A stretch of 27,806 nucleotides of DNA, from positions 1 to 27,806 of the forward strand of contig CAZTIR010000016.1 in NCBI GenBank assembly GCA_964613695.1, in the 5' to 3' direction. The DNA is from Pyrolobus sp964613695 (lineage in GTDB: Archaea > Thermoproteota > Thermoprotei_A > Sulfolobales > Pyrodictiaceae). A program made the position numbers and the translations under genes. Position 1 is the stretch's first letter, and each line of letters opens with the position of its first letter. The notes below the pieces were generated by a model. The model made no database searches and had not been told where the DNA came from. It saw nothing but the letters and a program-made list of their open reading frames with translations. This document shows positions 1 through 7,711 of the stretch, piece after piece.

Positions 1-40
1 CTGACCCGGTGAGGAGGACGCCCTTGCCGAGGCGAACCCC

Positions 41-50
41 TCTTTAAAAC
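41..50 (+). promoter_or_regulatory. TATA-like box for the ahb genes
   Basis: The sequence TCTTTAAAAC is the only A/T-rich element upstream of the first gene. Its centre lies about 40 bases before the TTG start at 85, so a transcript would start near 71 and carry a short leader containing GGTAGGAG. The 40 bases before the box could not be assigned to any gene. Confidence 0.5.
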
Positions 51-84
51 ACTCGCCGTCTTCCAGGCTATACCGGGTAGGAGC

Positions 85-1077
85 TTGAGCCTAAAGACTC
101 TCACGGACTTCGAGAAGGACCTGCTCATGCTGCTCCAGTACGAGTTCCCCCTAGACCACCCCGACCCCTACGAGTATGCTGCGGAGAGGCTGGGAGTCAG
201 CGAGGGTAGGGTGCTCGAGACTCTCACGTCTCTACGCGAGAGGGGCTTGTTGAAGAGGATAGGGTTCTATCATAACCCGCGTAGCGCGGGAAAGAGGGGT
301 GTCGCCCTCGTAGCCTTCAGAGGCGGCGATGCCGATAGGGCTGCAAGCCTCTGTGCTGAAGACCCGGAGGCTACGCACTGCTACGAGAGGATTGGCGGCG
401 GCGAGTGGAGGCTCTGGATTGTGAGGAGGGCTAGGGACTACGACGAGCTGCTGAAGTGGGCTGCGGGTTTCTCGGAGGCTATTGGGGCCGCTGGCTTCGA
501 GATACTCTCGGCTAAGAGGCTCCATAGGCTCAGCGTGAAGTACGACCTGTACCGTGGCGTGAGCCGCGCGGGGCCGTTCACGAGGGTTGTGCTGAACCCG
601 CCTAGCCCGGAGGAGCTTGGGGTTCCGGGCGAGCTCCCCAGGCTGGTTAAGAGCCTTCCCATCGCGAGAGATCCGTACCGGAGTGTGGCCGAGAAGCTCG
701 GTATGAGCGTCGAGGGGGTCTTGGAGGCTGTGCGTCTGTTGCTGGAGAAGGGGGTCCTGGGCGACCCGGGAGCCGTGCTAGACGGTCATAGGCTCGGGTT
801 TAGGCACAACGCCATGGTGATAGTCAAGGGTGTCGAGAGGGTTGACAGGGTGTGCGACGTTATAGTAGAGGAGGTGCCGGAGGCTACGCATATTGTCGAG
901 AGGGTGCCCTACCCGAGGGATACGAGGGGCTACTGGGCTCCCTCCTGCTACGCCATGATACACGCTGTTAGCAGGGAGCTTGTGGAGCCCATCGTGGAGA
1001 GGATTAGGAGGCTTACCGGCGTCGAGCCGAGTGTGCTCTACTCGGTGAGGGATTTGAAGCCGGGGGCTGAGAGGTAG
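85..1077 (+). CDS. ahbAB: Fused siroheme decarboxylase AhbA-AhbB
   Basis: Siroheme decarboxylase removes two acetate carboxyls from siroheme to give 12,18-didecarboxysiroheme, the first committed step of the alternative heme route. The 330-residue protein holds two tandem Lrp/AsnC-like modules. Residues about 8-155 are AhbA-like: a winged helix, then LLKRIGFYHNP, and an EATHCYERIGGGEWRLWIV stretch. Residues about 180-325 are AhbB-like: a second helix-turn-helix, GAVLDGHRLGFRHNAMVIV, then EATHIVER and SCYAMIH. AhbA and AhbB are usually separate proteins of about 150-170 residues that form a heterodimer, so this is a natural fusion. The TTG start is supported by the upstream TATA-like box and a GGAG-like ribosome site. 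The next gene is a radical SAM enzyme of the same pathway, 63 bases downstream. NirD/L of heme d1 synthesis are homologous, but no other nir gene is present, so the Ahb role is preferred. Confidence 0.85.
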   Translation: MSLKTLTDFEKDLLMLLQYEFPLDHPDPYEYAAERLGVSEGRVLETLTSLRERGLLKRIGFYHNPRSAGKRGVALVAFRGGDADRAASLCAEDPEATHCYERIGGGEWRLWIVRRARDYDELLKWAAGFSEAIGAAGFEILSAKRLHRLSVKYDLYRGVSRAGPFTRVVLNPPSPEELGVPGELPRLVKSLPIARDPYRSVAEKLGMSVEGVLEAVRLLLEKGVLGDPGAVLDGHRLGFRHNAMVIVKGVERVDRVCDVIVEEVPEATHIVERVPYPRDTRGYWAPSCYAMIHAVSRELVEPIVERIRRLTGVEPSVLYSVRDLKPGAER

Positions 1078-1140
1078 GTTGCATCAACCGCTTCCACTAA
1101 TAATCCCGTTCCGCATTGTAGACCCGAACGGCGGTCTCGT

Positions 1141-2355
1141 GTGATACCCGTAACCGTGATGGTGACCGGTAGGGGCACCGTCTCCACGAGGATCAAGGGC
1201 CATTATGGGCGCGGTAGGCCGAGCAGGTTCTCCGATATCTTCCGCCCAGTCACCTTCTGGAATATAACGTACCAGTGTAACCTCCGCTGCGCCCACTGCT
1301 ATATACGAGCCCTGGCCGAGAGGAGCCCGGAGGAGCTCACAACCCCCGAGGCTTTGAGGGTCGCCAGAGAGCTCGCAGAGATAGGGGTCCCTCTCGTAAT
1401 CTTCTCTGGCGGCGAGCCGCTCCTACGCAAAGACCTCTTCGAGATAGCGGCGGTGTTCAAGGGCACCCGTACCAAGCCCGCGCTTAGCACGAACGGCACC
1501 CTGATAGACCACGAGGTTGCCGAGAAGCTTAGGGAGCATGGCTTCGTCTACGTGGGAGTGAGCATCGATAGCGTGAGACCCGAGTGGCACGACAAGTTCC
1601 GTGGTGTACGCGGAGCCTTCGAGGCCGCGGTTAGGGGTGTTAAGGCGGCGGTGGAGGCGGGCATACCGACGGGCCTACGCACCACGATAACACGTGACAA
1701 CATCGAGGATATACCGAAGGTGCTCGACCTGGCCGAGGAGCTTGGAGCCCAGCGCCTCTCATACTACCTGCTCGACACGGTGGGCCGGGGCGAGAACCTG
1801 GTGGACTACCTCCCGACCCCCGAGCAGCTGAAGTGGGTGGCCGACACCCTGATACGCGAGGCCGAGAGGCACCCGAACGTAGAGATAGAGATTGTTAGGG
1901 CTAACTTCATGGGCATATATATCGCGGATCGCCTGGCCTCGACGCGCGAAGAATTCCTAGAGTACCTTGCCATGCTCCAGGGTCAGGGCGATTGTGGTAG
2001 AAAGACTGTGAGCATCTACCCCAACGGCGACGTGAAGCCATGCCAGTTCATAGACTGGGTGGTACTGGGCAACGTTAGGCGCCAGTCCCTCCGCGAGATA
2101 CTGAGGAGGGATAACCCGAAGCTCAAACCCTTCCTAGAGATACACAAGAACCTACGCGGAGAGAAGTGCTCCAGGTGCCCATTCCGTTATATATGCGGCG
2201 GTGGCTCCAGGAGCAGGGCTAGGGTGGTGACGGGAGACGAGTGGGGAGACGATCCCGCCTGCTTCATAGACCCTATAAAGATCGCGGAGAAGTGGGGGCT
2301 GGATCCTAGGAAGCCTATACTCCCCGAGGACCTGGCGCCCTATATTAGAGCCTAA
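1141..2355 (+). CDS. ahbC: Radical SAM heme-biosynthesis enzyme, AhbC/AhbD family
   Basis: This is a radical SAM enzyme acting after siroheme decarboxylase. AhbC removes acetate side chains from didecarboxysiroheme to give Fe-coproporphyrin, and AhbD converts propionates to vinyls to give heme b. The SAM cluster motif is C46-NLR-C50-AH-C53, the SAM-binding GGEP is at residues 90-93, and a C-terminal SPASM-like cysteine set lies at 285, 301, 343, 346, 352 and 374, suggesting a second [4Fe-4S] cluster. The ICGGGSRSRA and DPACFIDP stretch is typical of the AhbC/NirJ branch. I favour AhbC, but AhbD cannot be excluded from sequence alone, and only one copy is in the window. It follows ahbAB on the same strand and is probably co-transcribed. 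The GTG start at 1141 is one of several options; GTG 1156, ATG 1159 and GTG 1162 are also in frame. Confidence 0.72.
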   Translation: MIPVTVMVTGRGTVSTRIKGHYGRGRPSRFSDIFRPVTFWNITYQCNLRCAHCYIRALAERSPEELTTPEALRVARELAEIGVPLVIFSGGEPLLRKDLFEIAAVFKGTRTKPALSTNGTLIDHEVAEKLREHGFVYVGVSIDSVRPEWHDKFRGVRGAFEAAVRGVKAAVEAGIPTGLRTTITRDNIEDIPKVLDLAEELGAQRLSYYLLDTVGRGENLVDYLPTPEQLKWVADTLIREAERHPNVEIEIVRANFMGIYIADRLASTREEFLEYLAMLQGQGDCGRKTVSIYPNGDVKPCQFIDWVVLGNVRRQSLREILRRDNPKLKPFLEIHKNLRGEKCSRCPFRYICGGGSRSRARVVTGDEWGDDPACFIDPIKIAEKWGLDPRKPILPEDLAPYIRA

Positions 2356-2361
2356 GGCCCT

Positions 2362-3621
2362 TCACTCCCTCTTATCGACGACCTTCGCGTACTCCCTATC
2401 GAAGAAGAGCTTCACTTCCTCCAGCATCTTCACCCTGCCCTCCCGCGCAGCCTCCTGTAGAGCCACTATGAGGGGTCTCAGCGATTTCCTCACGCTACTC
2501 CACGCGAGATCGCGGAGAACATCCTCGACCCTGTCGAGCTCCACGCCCCGTCCTCTCAGCACCGAGGCGGCTCTCGCAACCTCCCGCTCCACCATGGCCT
2601 TTGCGAACCTCATCATAGCCTCTATGGCCTCGTCCGCCGCCTTCTTCCTCACAAGATTCTCGAACTTCACAAGCTCCTCCTCTATAATGGCTTCCGCTTT
2701 CGGCACCTCGCTTCTCCTCCTCTCGGCCATCTTGCGCGCAACCTCGACAACATCCTGGAACCCGTAGTAGCGTATGCCCTCGGGTATCTTCGTGAACACC
2801 GGCACGTTCGAGATGTCTACCACGACGAGGCTGTTCCTCGCGTGGGTGAACACCTCCCCGGGTATCACCGGCTTATCCACGCTCAGGGCCGCGAATACTA
2901 TGTCAGAGTTTGCTATGAGCTCGGAGAGGCTGCTCCAGGGCACAACACGAACCGGCACGCCTTTCACGCTCGACGCTAGCCTCTCGGCGCGTTCCAGCGT
3001 ACGGTTCGACACCAGCACCTCTCTAGCACCGCGCCTAGCCACAAGATCGATTATGATCCTTGCCGCGTCACCAGCCCCAATCACGCCTATGCTGCGCCCC
3101 TTCACGCCCAGAACCTGATCCGCTAGGATCACGGCCGCGCCTGGTATGCCGACGTTACCCTCTCCTATCCTAGTCTCGGTTCTGACGCGCTTACCCACGC
3201 GTATCGCGTGCCGGAAAACCATGCTGAGGAGTTTACCGGCGTAGGCCTTGCTGTTGGCGTACTCGTAGGCTCTCTTAACCTGCCCTAGTATCTCGGGCTC
3301 GCCCAGCACCATCGACTCGAGGCCCGCCGCGACGCGGAAGAGGTGGCGTACCGCGTCGAGGCCCCGGTAGACGCGGAACGTCTTAACGCCAGCCTTGCGC
3401 TCGAAGAAGCTTCTTATATCCTCGAAGCAGGGCTCACAACCCTCACCGTCAACAACGTATATCTCGAAGCGGTTGCAGGTGGCTAGCACCACAACCTCCG
3501 CCACATGAGGGTATACCACATCGTACGCCTCGTCAACGCTGGTCTCGAGCCTCGCGAGTATACTCGTGTCGACTAGCCTCCAGTCCAACCCTATCATGTA
3601 GATGTTGTCGAGGAGCTTCAA
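2362..3621 (-). CDS. hemA: Glutamyl-tRNA reductase
   Basis: It reduces glutamyl-tRNA(Glu) to glutamate-1-semialdehyde with NADPH, the first step of the C5 route to 5-aminolevulinate. The 419-residue length is normal. The catalytic cysteine is Cys49 in LATCNRFEIY. LESMVLGEPEILGQVKRAY is the conserved family block near residue 105. The Rossmann nucleotide-binding site is VIGAGDAARI, followed by SNRTLERA, and a helical dimerisation domain lies at the C-terminus. It converges with the ahb genes (its stop is 6 bases from theirs) and is divergent from the siroheme synthase gene. The assigned start is TTG. An ATG eight codons in (3597) is an alternative, but the TATA-like element at 3650-3657 fits the TTG. 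Confidence 0.95.
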   Translation of the reverse strand: MKLLDNIYMIGLDWRLVDTSILARLETSVDEAYDVVYPHVAEVVVLATCNRFEIYVVDGEGCEPCFEDIRSFFERKAGVKTFRVYRGLDAVRHLFRVAAGLESMVLGEPEILGQVKRAYEYANSKAYAGKLLSMVFRHAIRVGKRVRTETRIGEGNVGIPGAAVILADQVLGVKGRSIGVIGAGDAARIIIDLVARRGAREVLVSNRTLERAERLASSVKGVPVRVVPWSSLSELIANSDIVFAALSVDKPVIPGEVFTHARNSLVVVDISNVPVFTKIPEGIRYYGFQDVVEVARKMAERRRSEVPKAEAIIEEELVKFENLVRKKAADEAIEAMMRFAKAMVEREVARAASVLRGRGVELDRVEDVLRDLAWSSVRKSLRPLIVALQEAAREGRVKMLEEVKLFFDREYAKVVDKRE

Positions 3622-3649
3622 GCCCGGCTTCGCCCCACTACCAATTGTA

Positions 3650-3657
3650 GTTAAACC
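3650..3657 (-). promoter_or_regulatory. TATA-like box for hemA
   Basis: On the minus strand this reads GGTTTAAC. It is centred about 32 bases before the TTG start at 3621, so transcription would begin a few bases before the start codon. Confidence 0.5.
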
Positions 3658-3670
3658 GTAATGCTAAACA

Positions 3671-3720
3671 TAGTTAAAACGTGTTTACCTCGGCTGGGAT
3701 AGCGTAGCGTGGAACGGTGA
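3671..3720 (+). promoter_or_regulatory. TATA-like box and GGTGA ribosome site for siroheme synthase
   Basis: TAGTTAAAAC at 3671-3680 is a TATA-like box predicting a start of transcription near 3702. GGTGA at 3716-3720, six bases before ATG 3727, is a classic archaeal Shine-Dalgarno sequence. This gene therefore looks leadered, unlike several neighbours. Confidence 0.55.
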
Positions 3721-3726
3721 CCCTAC

Positions 3727-4419
3727 ATGAGGATACCATTGTGGATAGAGGCCTCCGCGCTACGAGTAGTCGTGTTCGGCGGGGGCAAGGTTGGCACCAG
3801 GAGAGCCCTACGCTTCCACGATGCCGGCGCGCACGTGACTGTAGTCTCGCTCGAGTTTAGTAGAGAGCTCCTCGAGGCGGCGGAGAAGAGCGATAGGCTC
3901 GTGCTGGTGAAGGGCGACGCCCGTAGCATCGGCCTCGACGAGGTTCTCAGGGGAGCCCATATAGTCGTGATAGCTGTGCCGGATGAGGAGGCTAGGAGGC
4001 GGATATGGGAGGCTGCGAAGAGGAACAACGTCCTCGTAAACGATGCCACGGATGCCAGCGTGACCGAGGTCGTGGTGCCGTACGAGGCCGTGGTGAACGG
4101 GTTGCGCGTGGCGGTGACGAGTGAGGGTAAGAGCGGGATAACGGCTAGGCACGCGCTACGCAAGATAGTGGAGTTGTTGGAGAAGGATAGGGAGTTGAAG
4201 ACGATGATGGAGGCCTTGTGGTGGGCGAAGAGGTATATGAAGAGCGTTATACCGGATGGTAGGCTCCGCTTCCCCATATACTTCGAGATAGAGGAGGACC
4301 CGGAGTTCATGGAGGCTGTCAAGAGGGGCGACGTCGAGGCGGCGAAGAGGGTAGCAAAGAGGATCATAGACGAGCATGCGCAGCGCGTAGCCCGGGGCGC
4401 GAGCCACCCCCAAGCCTAG
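3727..4419 (+). CDS. Precorrin-2 dehydrogenase / sirohydrochlorin ferrochelatase (Met8/CysG-N type)
   Basis: It oxidises precorrin-2 to sirohydrochlorin with NAD and may insert Fe2+ to give siroheme, the substrate of AhbAB. The NAD-binding motif is GGGKVGTRRA (residues 18-27). N105-D106 in VNDATD matches the essential Asp of Met8/CysG. VVVPYEAVVNGLRVAVTSEG is followed by KSGITARHALRK, the family core. The 230-residue length fits the stand-alone enzyme without the SUMT methylase domain, so uroporphyrinogen methylation must be encoded elsewhere. It is divergent from hemA across 105 bases that hold both promoters. The C-terminal tail (about residue 165 on) is a divergent helical domain. Whether this protein performs the chelation as well as the dehydrogenation cannot be decided from sequence. 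Confidence 0.88.
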   Translation: MRIPLWIEASALRVVVFGGGKVGTRRALRFHDAGAHVTVVSLEFSRELLEAAEKSDRLVLVKGDARSIGLDEVLRGAHIVVIAVPDEEARRRIWEAAKRNNVLVNDATDASVTEVVVPYEAVVNGLRVAVTSEGKSGITARHALRKIVELLEKDRELKTMMEALWWAKRYMKSVIPDGRLRFPIYFEIEEDPEFMEAVKRGDVEAAKRVAKRIIDEHAQRVARGASHPQA

Positions 4420-4471
4420 CATACTAGAGTATGGCGCGCGGCGGCAAGGAGCGTTACCCCGCGAGACTCGC

Positions 4472-4478
4472 CTTATAG
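4472..4478 (+). promoter_or_regulatory. TATA-like box for the Nre gene
   Basis: CTTATAG is centred at 4475. Standard archaeal spacing puts transcription near 4501, after the GTG at 4487, which favours translation from the in-frame TTG at 4517. Confidence 0.4.
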
Positions 4479-4486
4479 CCAGCCTG

Positions 4487-5767
4487 GTGTGGGTAGAGTA
4501 TTGGAGTGTAGTCTTCTTGCCGGGCGCGAGGATACCACCATCGCTTTGCGCTCGGTGCAAGGGCTATAAGAGGCTATGCGGGCTGCCCCAGTGCCCGATA
4601 CTCTCGAGGTTTAGGGCCCAGGTTCACACCGTCTCAAGGCTGCATGGCGGCCGCGAGGTTGAGGGCGACACTCCGCCGTCACTGGTGGTCGGCGAGGAAG
4701 GGTATCCTAAGGTCTCTGTCATATTCCAGGTGCCCCCGGAGGAGAGGGGGGAGGCTGCAAGACTCCATGATGATCCAATCTCCTGGTTCTCTAGGCGCGT
4801 GAAGCTGGATACTATCCTAGAGCTGCGCTCGAGGCTCGTCGGTGGCGTAGAGCGCGTCGATGTTAGGAGCCCGTGGGTGCTCTACGATCGGGAGGTTGGC
4901 CTCGCCGCGGTATCGCTTAAGCCCGTTGACAGTGAGGTGAGGCTTGCTAAGACTCCGGTGCCGCGCCTAGTTTTCGATGGTTTGACTGCCCCGCGTGGCC
5001 CCTCTGCACCCGCCCGCGAGATACGCGTCGTCGGTAGCCCCTCGCTCCACCCTAAGCTCGAGAAGCTCATCTTCGACGATGCGCTGGCGGAGGACGCGGT
5101 GTGGGAGGCTTACAGGGCGGGCGTCGACTACTACACGATTATTCGCGCGTTCTCGGCGGGGTTTCTCGGCAGGCTTAGGAATAGGAGGCTCGTGCCAACA
5201 CGCTGGGCTATAACAGCGGTCGACTCCATAATCTCGAGGAGGCTTAGGAGCAGAGTACTGGGCGATGGACGCGAGCCCGACAAGGTCGAGGTCTATAAGG
5301 GCTACTATCTCGGCAATCGTTTCCTCGTGATCCTCTCCCCGGGCCCTGCGAGGATAGAGATGATAGAGTTGTGGCACCCCCTCACCCCGTGGGTGCCGAG
5401 AGGCTCCTCGACTGTCGCTATACGGGTCTGGGAGAGGCCCGACGGCAACCCGAGCGTCATGGACGGGGGCTTCATGGCTGCGAGGCTAGCCGTGCTCGAG
5501 GCGCTGGCGGAGAGGAGGGTGAGGGGCTACGTTATCGTGGTGCGCGAGGTACTCCCCGAGTACTATGCTCCGGTGGGTAACTGGCATATACGCGAGACTG
5601 TGAGAGAGACGCTGCACTCGAAGCCCATAGGCGTCTATGATACGCTCGAGGAGGCTCTCCAGGAGGTGCTGCGCCACGTGAAGGCGCGTGAGGCGCTAGC
5701 AGAGAAACTAGGGTCGGTTAGGAGGGCCGCGTCTCAGAGGAGGCTGGACGAGTGGCTGAAACGTTAG
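4487..5767 (+). CDS. Archaeal DNA-repair protein Nre with C-terminal PIP box
   Basis: Nre proteins are archaeal DNA-damage response factors that bind PCNA. The N-terminus has a zinc-finger pattern CARCKGYKRLCGLPQC (Cys spacing 2, 6, 4). The large central region contains family-typical blocks such as SWFSRR, SLKPVDSEVRL, GLTAPRGPSAPAR and VPTRWAITAVDSIISRRL. The last residues, QRRLDEWLKR, form a PCNA-interacting motif (QxxLxxWL). Its 426 residues match the family. The open frame begins at GTG 4487, but the TATA-like box suggests TTG 4517, which places the start just before the zinc finger. Its 3' end overlaps the convergent thiolase gene by four bases. The exact enzymatic role of the family is not settled, so none is claimed. 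Confidence 0.88.
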   Translation: MWVEYWSVVFLPGARIPPSLCARCKGYKRLCGLPQCPILSRFRAQVHTVSRLHGGREVEGDTPPSLVVGEEGYPKVSVIFQVPPEERGEAARLHDDPISWFSRRVKLDTILELRSRLVGGVERVDVRSPWVLYDREVGLAAVSLKPVDSEVRLAKTPVPRLVFDGLTAPRGPSAPAREIRVVGSPSLHPKLEKLIFDDALAEDAVWEAYRAGVDYYTIIRAFSAGFLGRLRNRRLVPTRWAITAVDSIISRRLRSRVLGDGREPDKVEVYKGYYLGNRFLVILSPGPARIEMIELWHPLTPWVPRGSSTVAIRVWERPDGNPSVMDGGFMAARLAVLEALAERRVRGYVIVVREVLPEYYAPVGNWHIRETVRETLHSKPIGVYDTLEEALQEVLRHVKAREALAEKLGSVRRAASQRRLDEWLKR

Positions 5768-6972
5768 ACAAGCTCGATAGCCATCGCGGTGGCCCCGCCG
5801 GTGCCGTGGCAGAGCGTGGCCACCCCGCGTCTACCGCCGTGCACCCTGAGCTCGTTTATCAGCGAGACTACTAGCCTCGCACCCGTGCAGCCCAGCGGAT
5901 GCCCTATCGCTATGGCGCCACCATGCGGGTTTACACGCTCCTTCGGCACCTGGGGGAACGCGCGGTAGAAGAGCCAGATGTTTATGGCGAAGGCCTCGTT
6001 AGCCTCCCAGTAGTCCACGTCCTCCGGCCTCCAGCCCAGCTTCTCTAGAAGCGCTTTAGCCGCCTCGACCGTACCGTACACAAACTTCTCGGGCTTTAGG
6101 CCGACCCACGCGAAGCCTACTATCCTCGCGAGGGGTTTGAGGCCCAGCTCTCTCACAATCCGGCCGCTCGCAAGCACCAAGGCGGCTGCCCCATCGCTGA
6201 GCTGGCTGGAGTTGCCCGCCGTGTGGGGCCCTTTAGGCGTGAAGGCGGGTGGTAGTCTCGCGAGCTTCTCCGGGCTAGTGTCGCGGCGGATGCCCTCATC
6301 GGCCTCGACCGTTATCCTCCCCTTCTTCGGCAACGTGACCTCAACCGGGACTATCTCCTCCTTGAACCAGCCCTCGTCGGTCGCCTTAGCGGCCCTCATG
6401 TGGCTCTCATAGGCTATCATGTCAAGCTCCTCTCTGGGAGCATTGTTCTCCCACGCGACCTCGTCCGCCTCCACGCCCATCAGCTTCCAGTTCCAGGAGT
6501 CTGTGAGACCATCGTGAGCCATGAGGTCTATGAGCTTGGCCTCACGCGTTATTAGGTGTTTTAGGCCCCAGCGTGCCTCGGGCGGTATAGCGAGAGGAGC
6601 CCTGCTCATAGACTCCATGCCGCCCGCCAGGACGATCTCGTACTCGCCCATCATTATCATCTTGGCAGCCTCCCATATCGCTGTCATGCCGGAGGAGCAC
6701 ACCATGTTAACGACGAAGCCGTTGACGTGCTCAGGGATGCCTGCGAGCAGCGCCGCGCGCCTAGCACTATGCTGCCCTACACCCGCCTGAATCACGTGAC
6801 CCATGACATACGCCTGTATATCCTTGGGGGTGAGGCCAGCCCTCTCGACGGCAGCGCGTATCGCGTGAGCAGCCAGCTCAGGTGCAGGTATGTTAGCGAA
6901 GACGCCGCCGAACTTGCCTATTGGCGTCCTCACCGCACTAACGATATAGACGCTCTTCTCGTCAATATGCAT
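5764..6972 (-). CDS. Acetyl-CoA acetyltransferase (thiolase)
   Basis: Thiolases condense two acetyl-CoA to acetoacetyl-CoA or run the reverse reaction. The 402-residue protein shows the nucleophile Cys92 (VNMVCSSGMTAI), NEAFA, His358 in GHPLGCTGAR and Cys388 in LCHGTGGATA. It is a complete bacterial-type thiolase rather than the short archaeal thiolase that works with a DUF35 protein; neither an HMG-CoA synthase nor a DUF35 gene is adjacent. Possible roles are the first step of the mevalonate pathway, or acetoacetyl-CoA cleavage in a dicarboxylate/4-hydroxybutyrate carbon-fixation cycle, which some members of this order use. The context does not choose between them. The ATG start agrees with a TATA-like box about 34 bases upstream. 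Confidence 0.92.
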   Translation of the reverse strand: MHIDEKSVYIVSAVRTPIGKFGGVFANIPAPELAAHAIRAAVERAGLTPKDIQAYVMGHVIQAGVGQHSARRAALLAGIPEHVNGFVVNMVCSSGMTAIWEAAKMIMMGEYEIVLAGGMESMSRAPLAIPPEARWGLKHLITREAKLIDLMAHDGLTDSWNWKLMGVEADEVAWENNAPREELDMIAYESHMRAAKATDEGWFKEEIVPVEVTLPKKGRITVEADEGIRRDTSPEKLARLPPAFTPKGPHTAGNSSQLSDGAAALVLASGRIVRELGLKPLARIVGFAWVGLKPEKFVYGTVEAAKALLEKLGWRPEDVDYWEANEAFAINIWLFYRAFPQVPKERVNPHGGAIAIGHPLGCTGARLVVSLINELRVHGGRRGVATLCHGTGGATAMAIELV

Positions 6973-7002
6973 CTCGGGGCCCTGGAGGAGCTAACCGAGC
7001 CC

Positions 7003-7009
7003 AATATTT
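7003..7009 (-). promoter_or_regulatory. TATA-like box for thiolase
   Basis: On the minus strand the sequence is AAATATT. It is centred about 34 bases before ATG 6972 and predicts a leader of under ten bases. The rest of the 144-base gap (6973-7116) holds no recognisable gene. Confidence 0.5.
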
Positions 7010-7116
7010 GGGGGTTTTCAACCGCCCTATAGAGCATCATAAACGGGCGGTGCTGAAGACTTCGGCTGTGCGACCCGGGGAAGGGGATGAGCGGTATCAC
7101 CCTCGCTGAGCCCAGA

Positions 7117-7533
7117 CTACTCGCACCTGCCGGCCAGCGCTAGCATCCTCAGCGCTAGGTGCGCGGCGTTCTCGGCGTTACCTATGCCCACGGTGGCTAC
7201 CGGAACCCCTCTAGGCATCTGCACTATGGAGAGAAGCGCATCCACGCCGTTAAGAGGGCCTACTGGGAGCGGAACCCCTATCACCGGCTTCCGGGTGCGC
7301 GCCGCGATGTACCCTGGTAGGTGCGCGGCAAGCCCCGCCATCGCTATATAGACGTCTATCTTCTCGTCATTCTCCTTGATGAACTCGTCGAGCTTCCCGG
7401 GGGTACGGTGAGCACTCAGCACGGCAGTGACGACATCAACACCCGCCTCCTCAAGGACGCGGATAGCCCTCTCGGCGTATTCGCGGTCACGCTCGCTACC
7501 AATGATGACAGCCACCCGGCCTCTGCACCGCAT
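7117..7533 (-). CDS. purE: N5-carboxyaminoimidazole ribonucleotide mutase
   Basis: PurE converts N5-CAIR to CAIR (or AIR plus CO2 to CAIR) in purine synthesis. Motifs are RVAVIIGSERD near the N-terminus, SAHRTP with His41, AGLAAHLPG and the C-terminal block PVGPLNGVDALLSIVQMP followed by GVPVATVGIG and NAA. The open frame extends upstream to 7620, but those 29 codons have no family match. A TATA-like box at 7567-7575 lies inside that extension and predicts transcription near 7545, so ATG 7533 is the likely start, giving 138 residues. The usual GSxSD motif reads GSERD, a mild variation. It is divergent from purM. No purK is visible in the window. Confidence 0.92.
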   Translation of the reverse strand: MRCRGRVAVIIGSERDREYAERAIRVLEEAGVDVVTAVLSAHRTPGKLDEFIKENDEKIDVYIAMAGLAAHLPGYIAARTRKPVIGVPLPVGPLNGVDALLSIVQMPRGVPVATVGIGNAENAAHLALRMLALAGRCE

Positions 7534-7566
7534 TGCCGCAACCCGGGCAGCGCCCCCGAACCACAC

Positions 7567-7575
7567 GTTATAATC
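7567..7575 (-). promoter_or_regulatory. TATA-like box for purE
   Basis: GATTATAAC on the minus strand is centred about 38 bases before ATG 7533. It settles the choice of start for purE because it lies inside the longer open frame. Confidence 0.55.
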
Positions 7576-7667
7576 GTGCTCGTTTTCCGAGATAGAGGGG
7601 CCTGGTGAGGAGCGGAACACCGCCGACGCTTTTGTGAGGAGAGTCAGAGGAGCCGAGGGCCCACAGT

Positions 7668-7676
7668 CCTTAACAC
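7668..7676 (+). promoter_or_regulatory. TATA-like box for purM
   Basis: CCTTAACAC is centred at 7672 and predicts transcription near 7698, upstream of GTG 7712 but downstream of the first in-frame start at 7634. It is a weak match to the TATA consensus. Confidence 0.35.
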
Positions 7677-7711
7677 TAAGCCCTCTTCGCGTGCCTCCAG
7701 TGGGACGCGTC

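Noticed and set aside
1..40. Possible end of an upstream gene, or a P-loop-like reading on the minus strand
   Set aside because: All short frames here either stop early or lack a start codon, and 40 bases are too few to support a call.
3723..4367. Minus-strand frame opposite the siroheme synthase gene
   Set aside because: The plus-strand protein has a clear family match with a ribosome site; the reverse frame is low-complexity and unsupported.
5760..5775. Terminator between the convergent nre and thiolase genes
   Set aside because: The genes overlap by four bases, and no T-rich run or hairpin is visible at the junction on either strand.
7076..7116. C/D-box-like RNA signs (GGATGAG and CTGA) between thiolase and purE
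   Set aside because: The C box does not fit RUGAUGA, the inner D'/C' boxes are missing and the length is too short, so no guide RNA is called.
7534..7620. N-terminal extension of purE (29 codons)
   Set aside because: It has no match to PurE N-termini and contains the TATA-like box for purE, so it is probably not translated.
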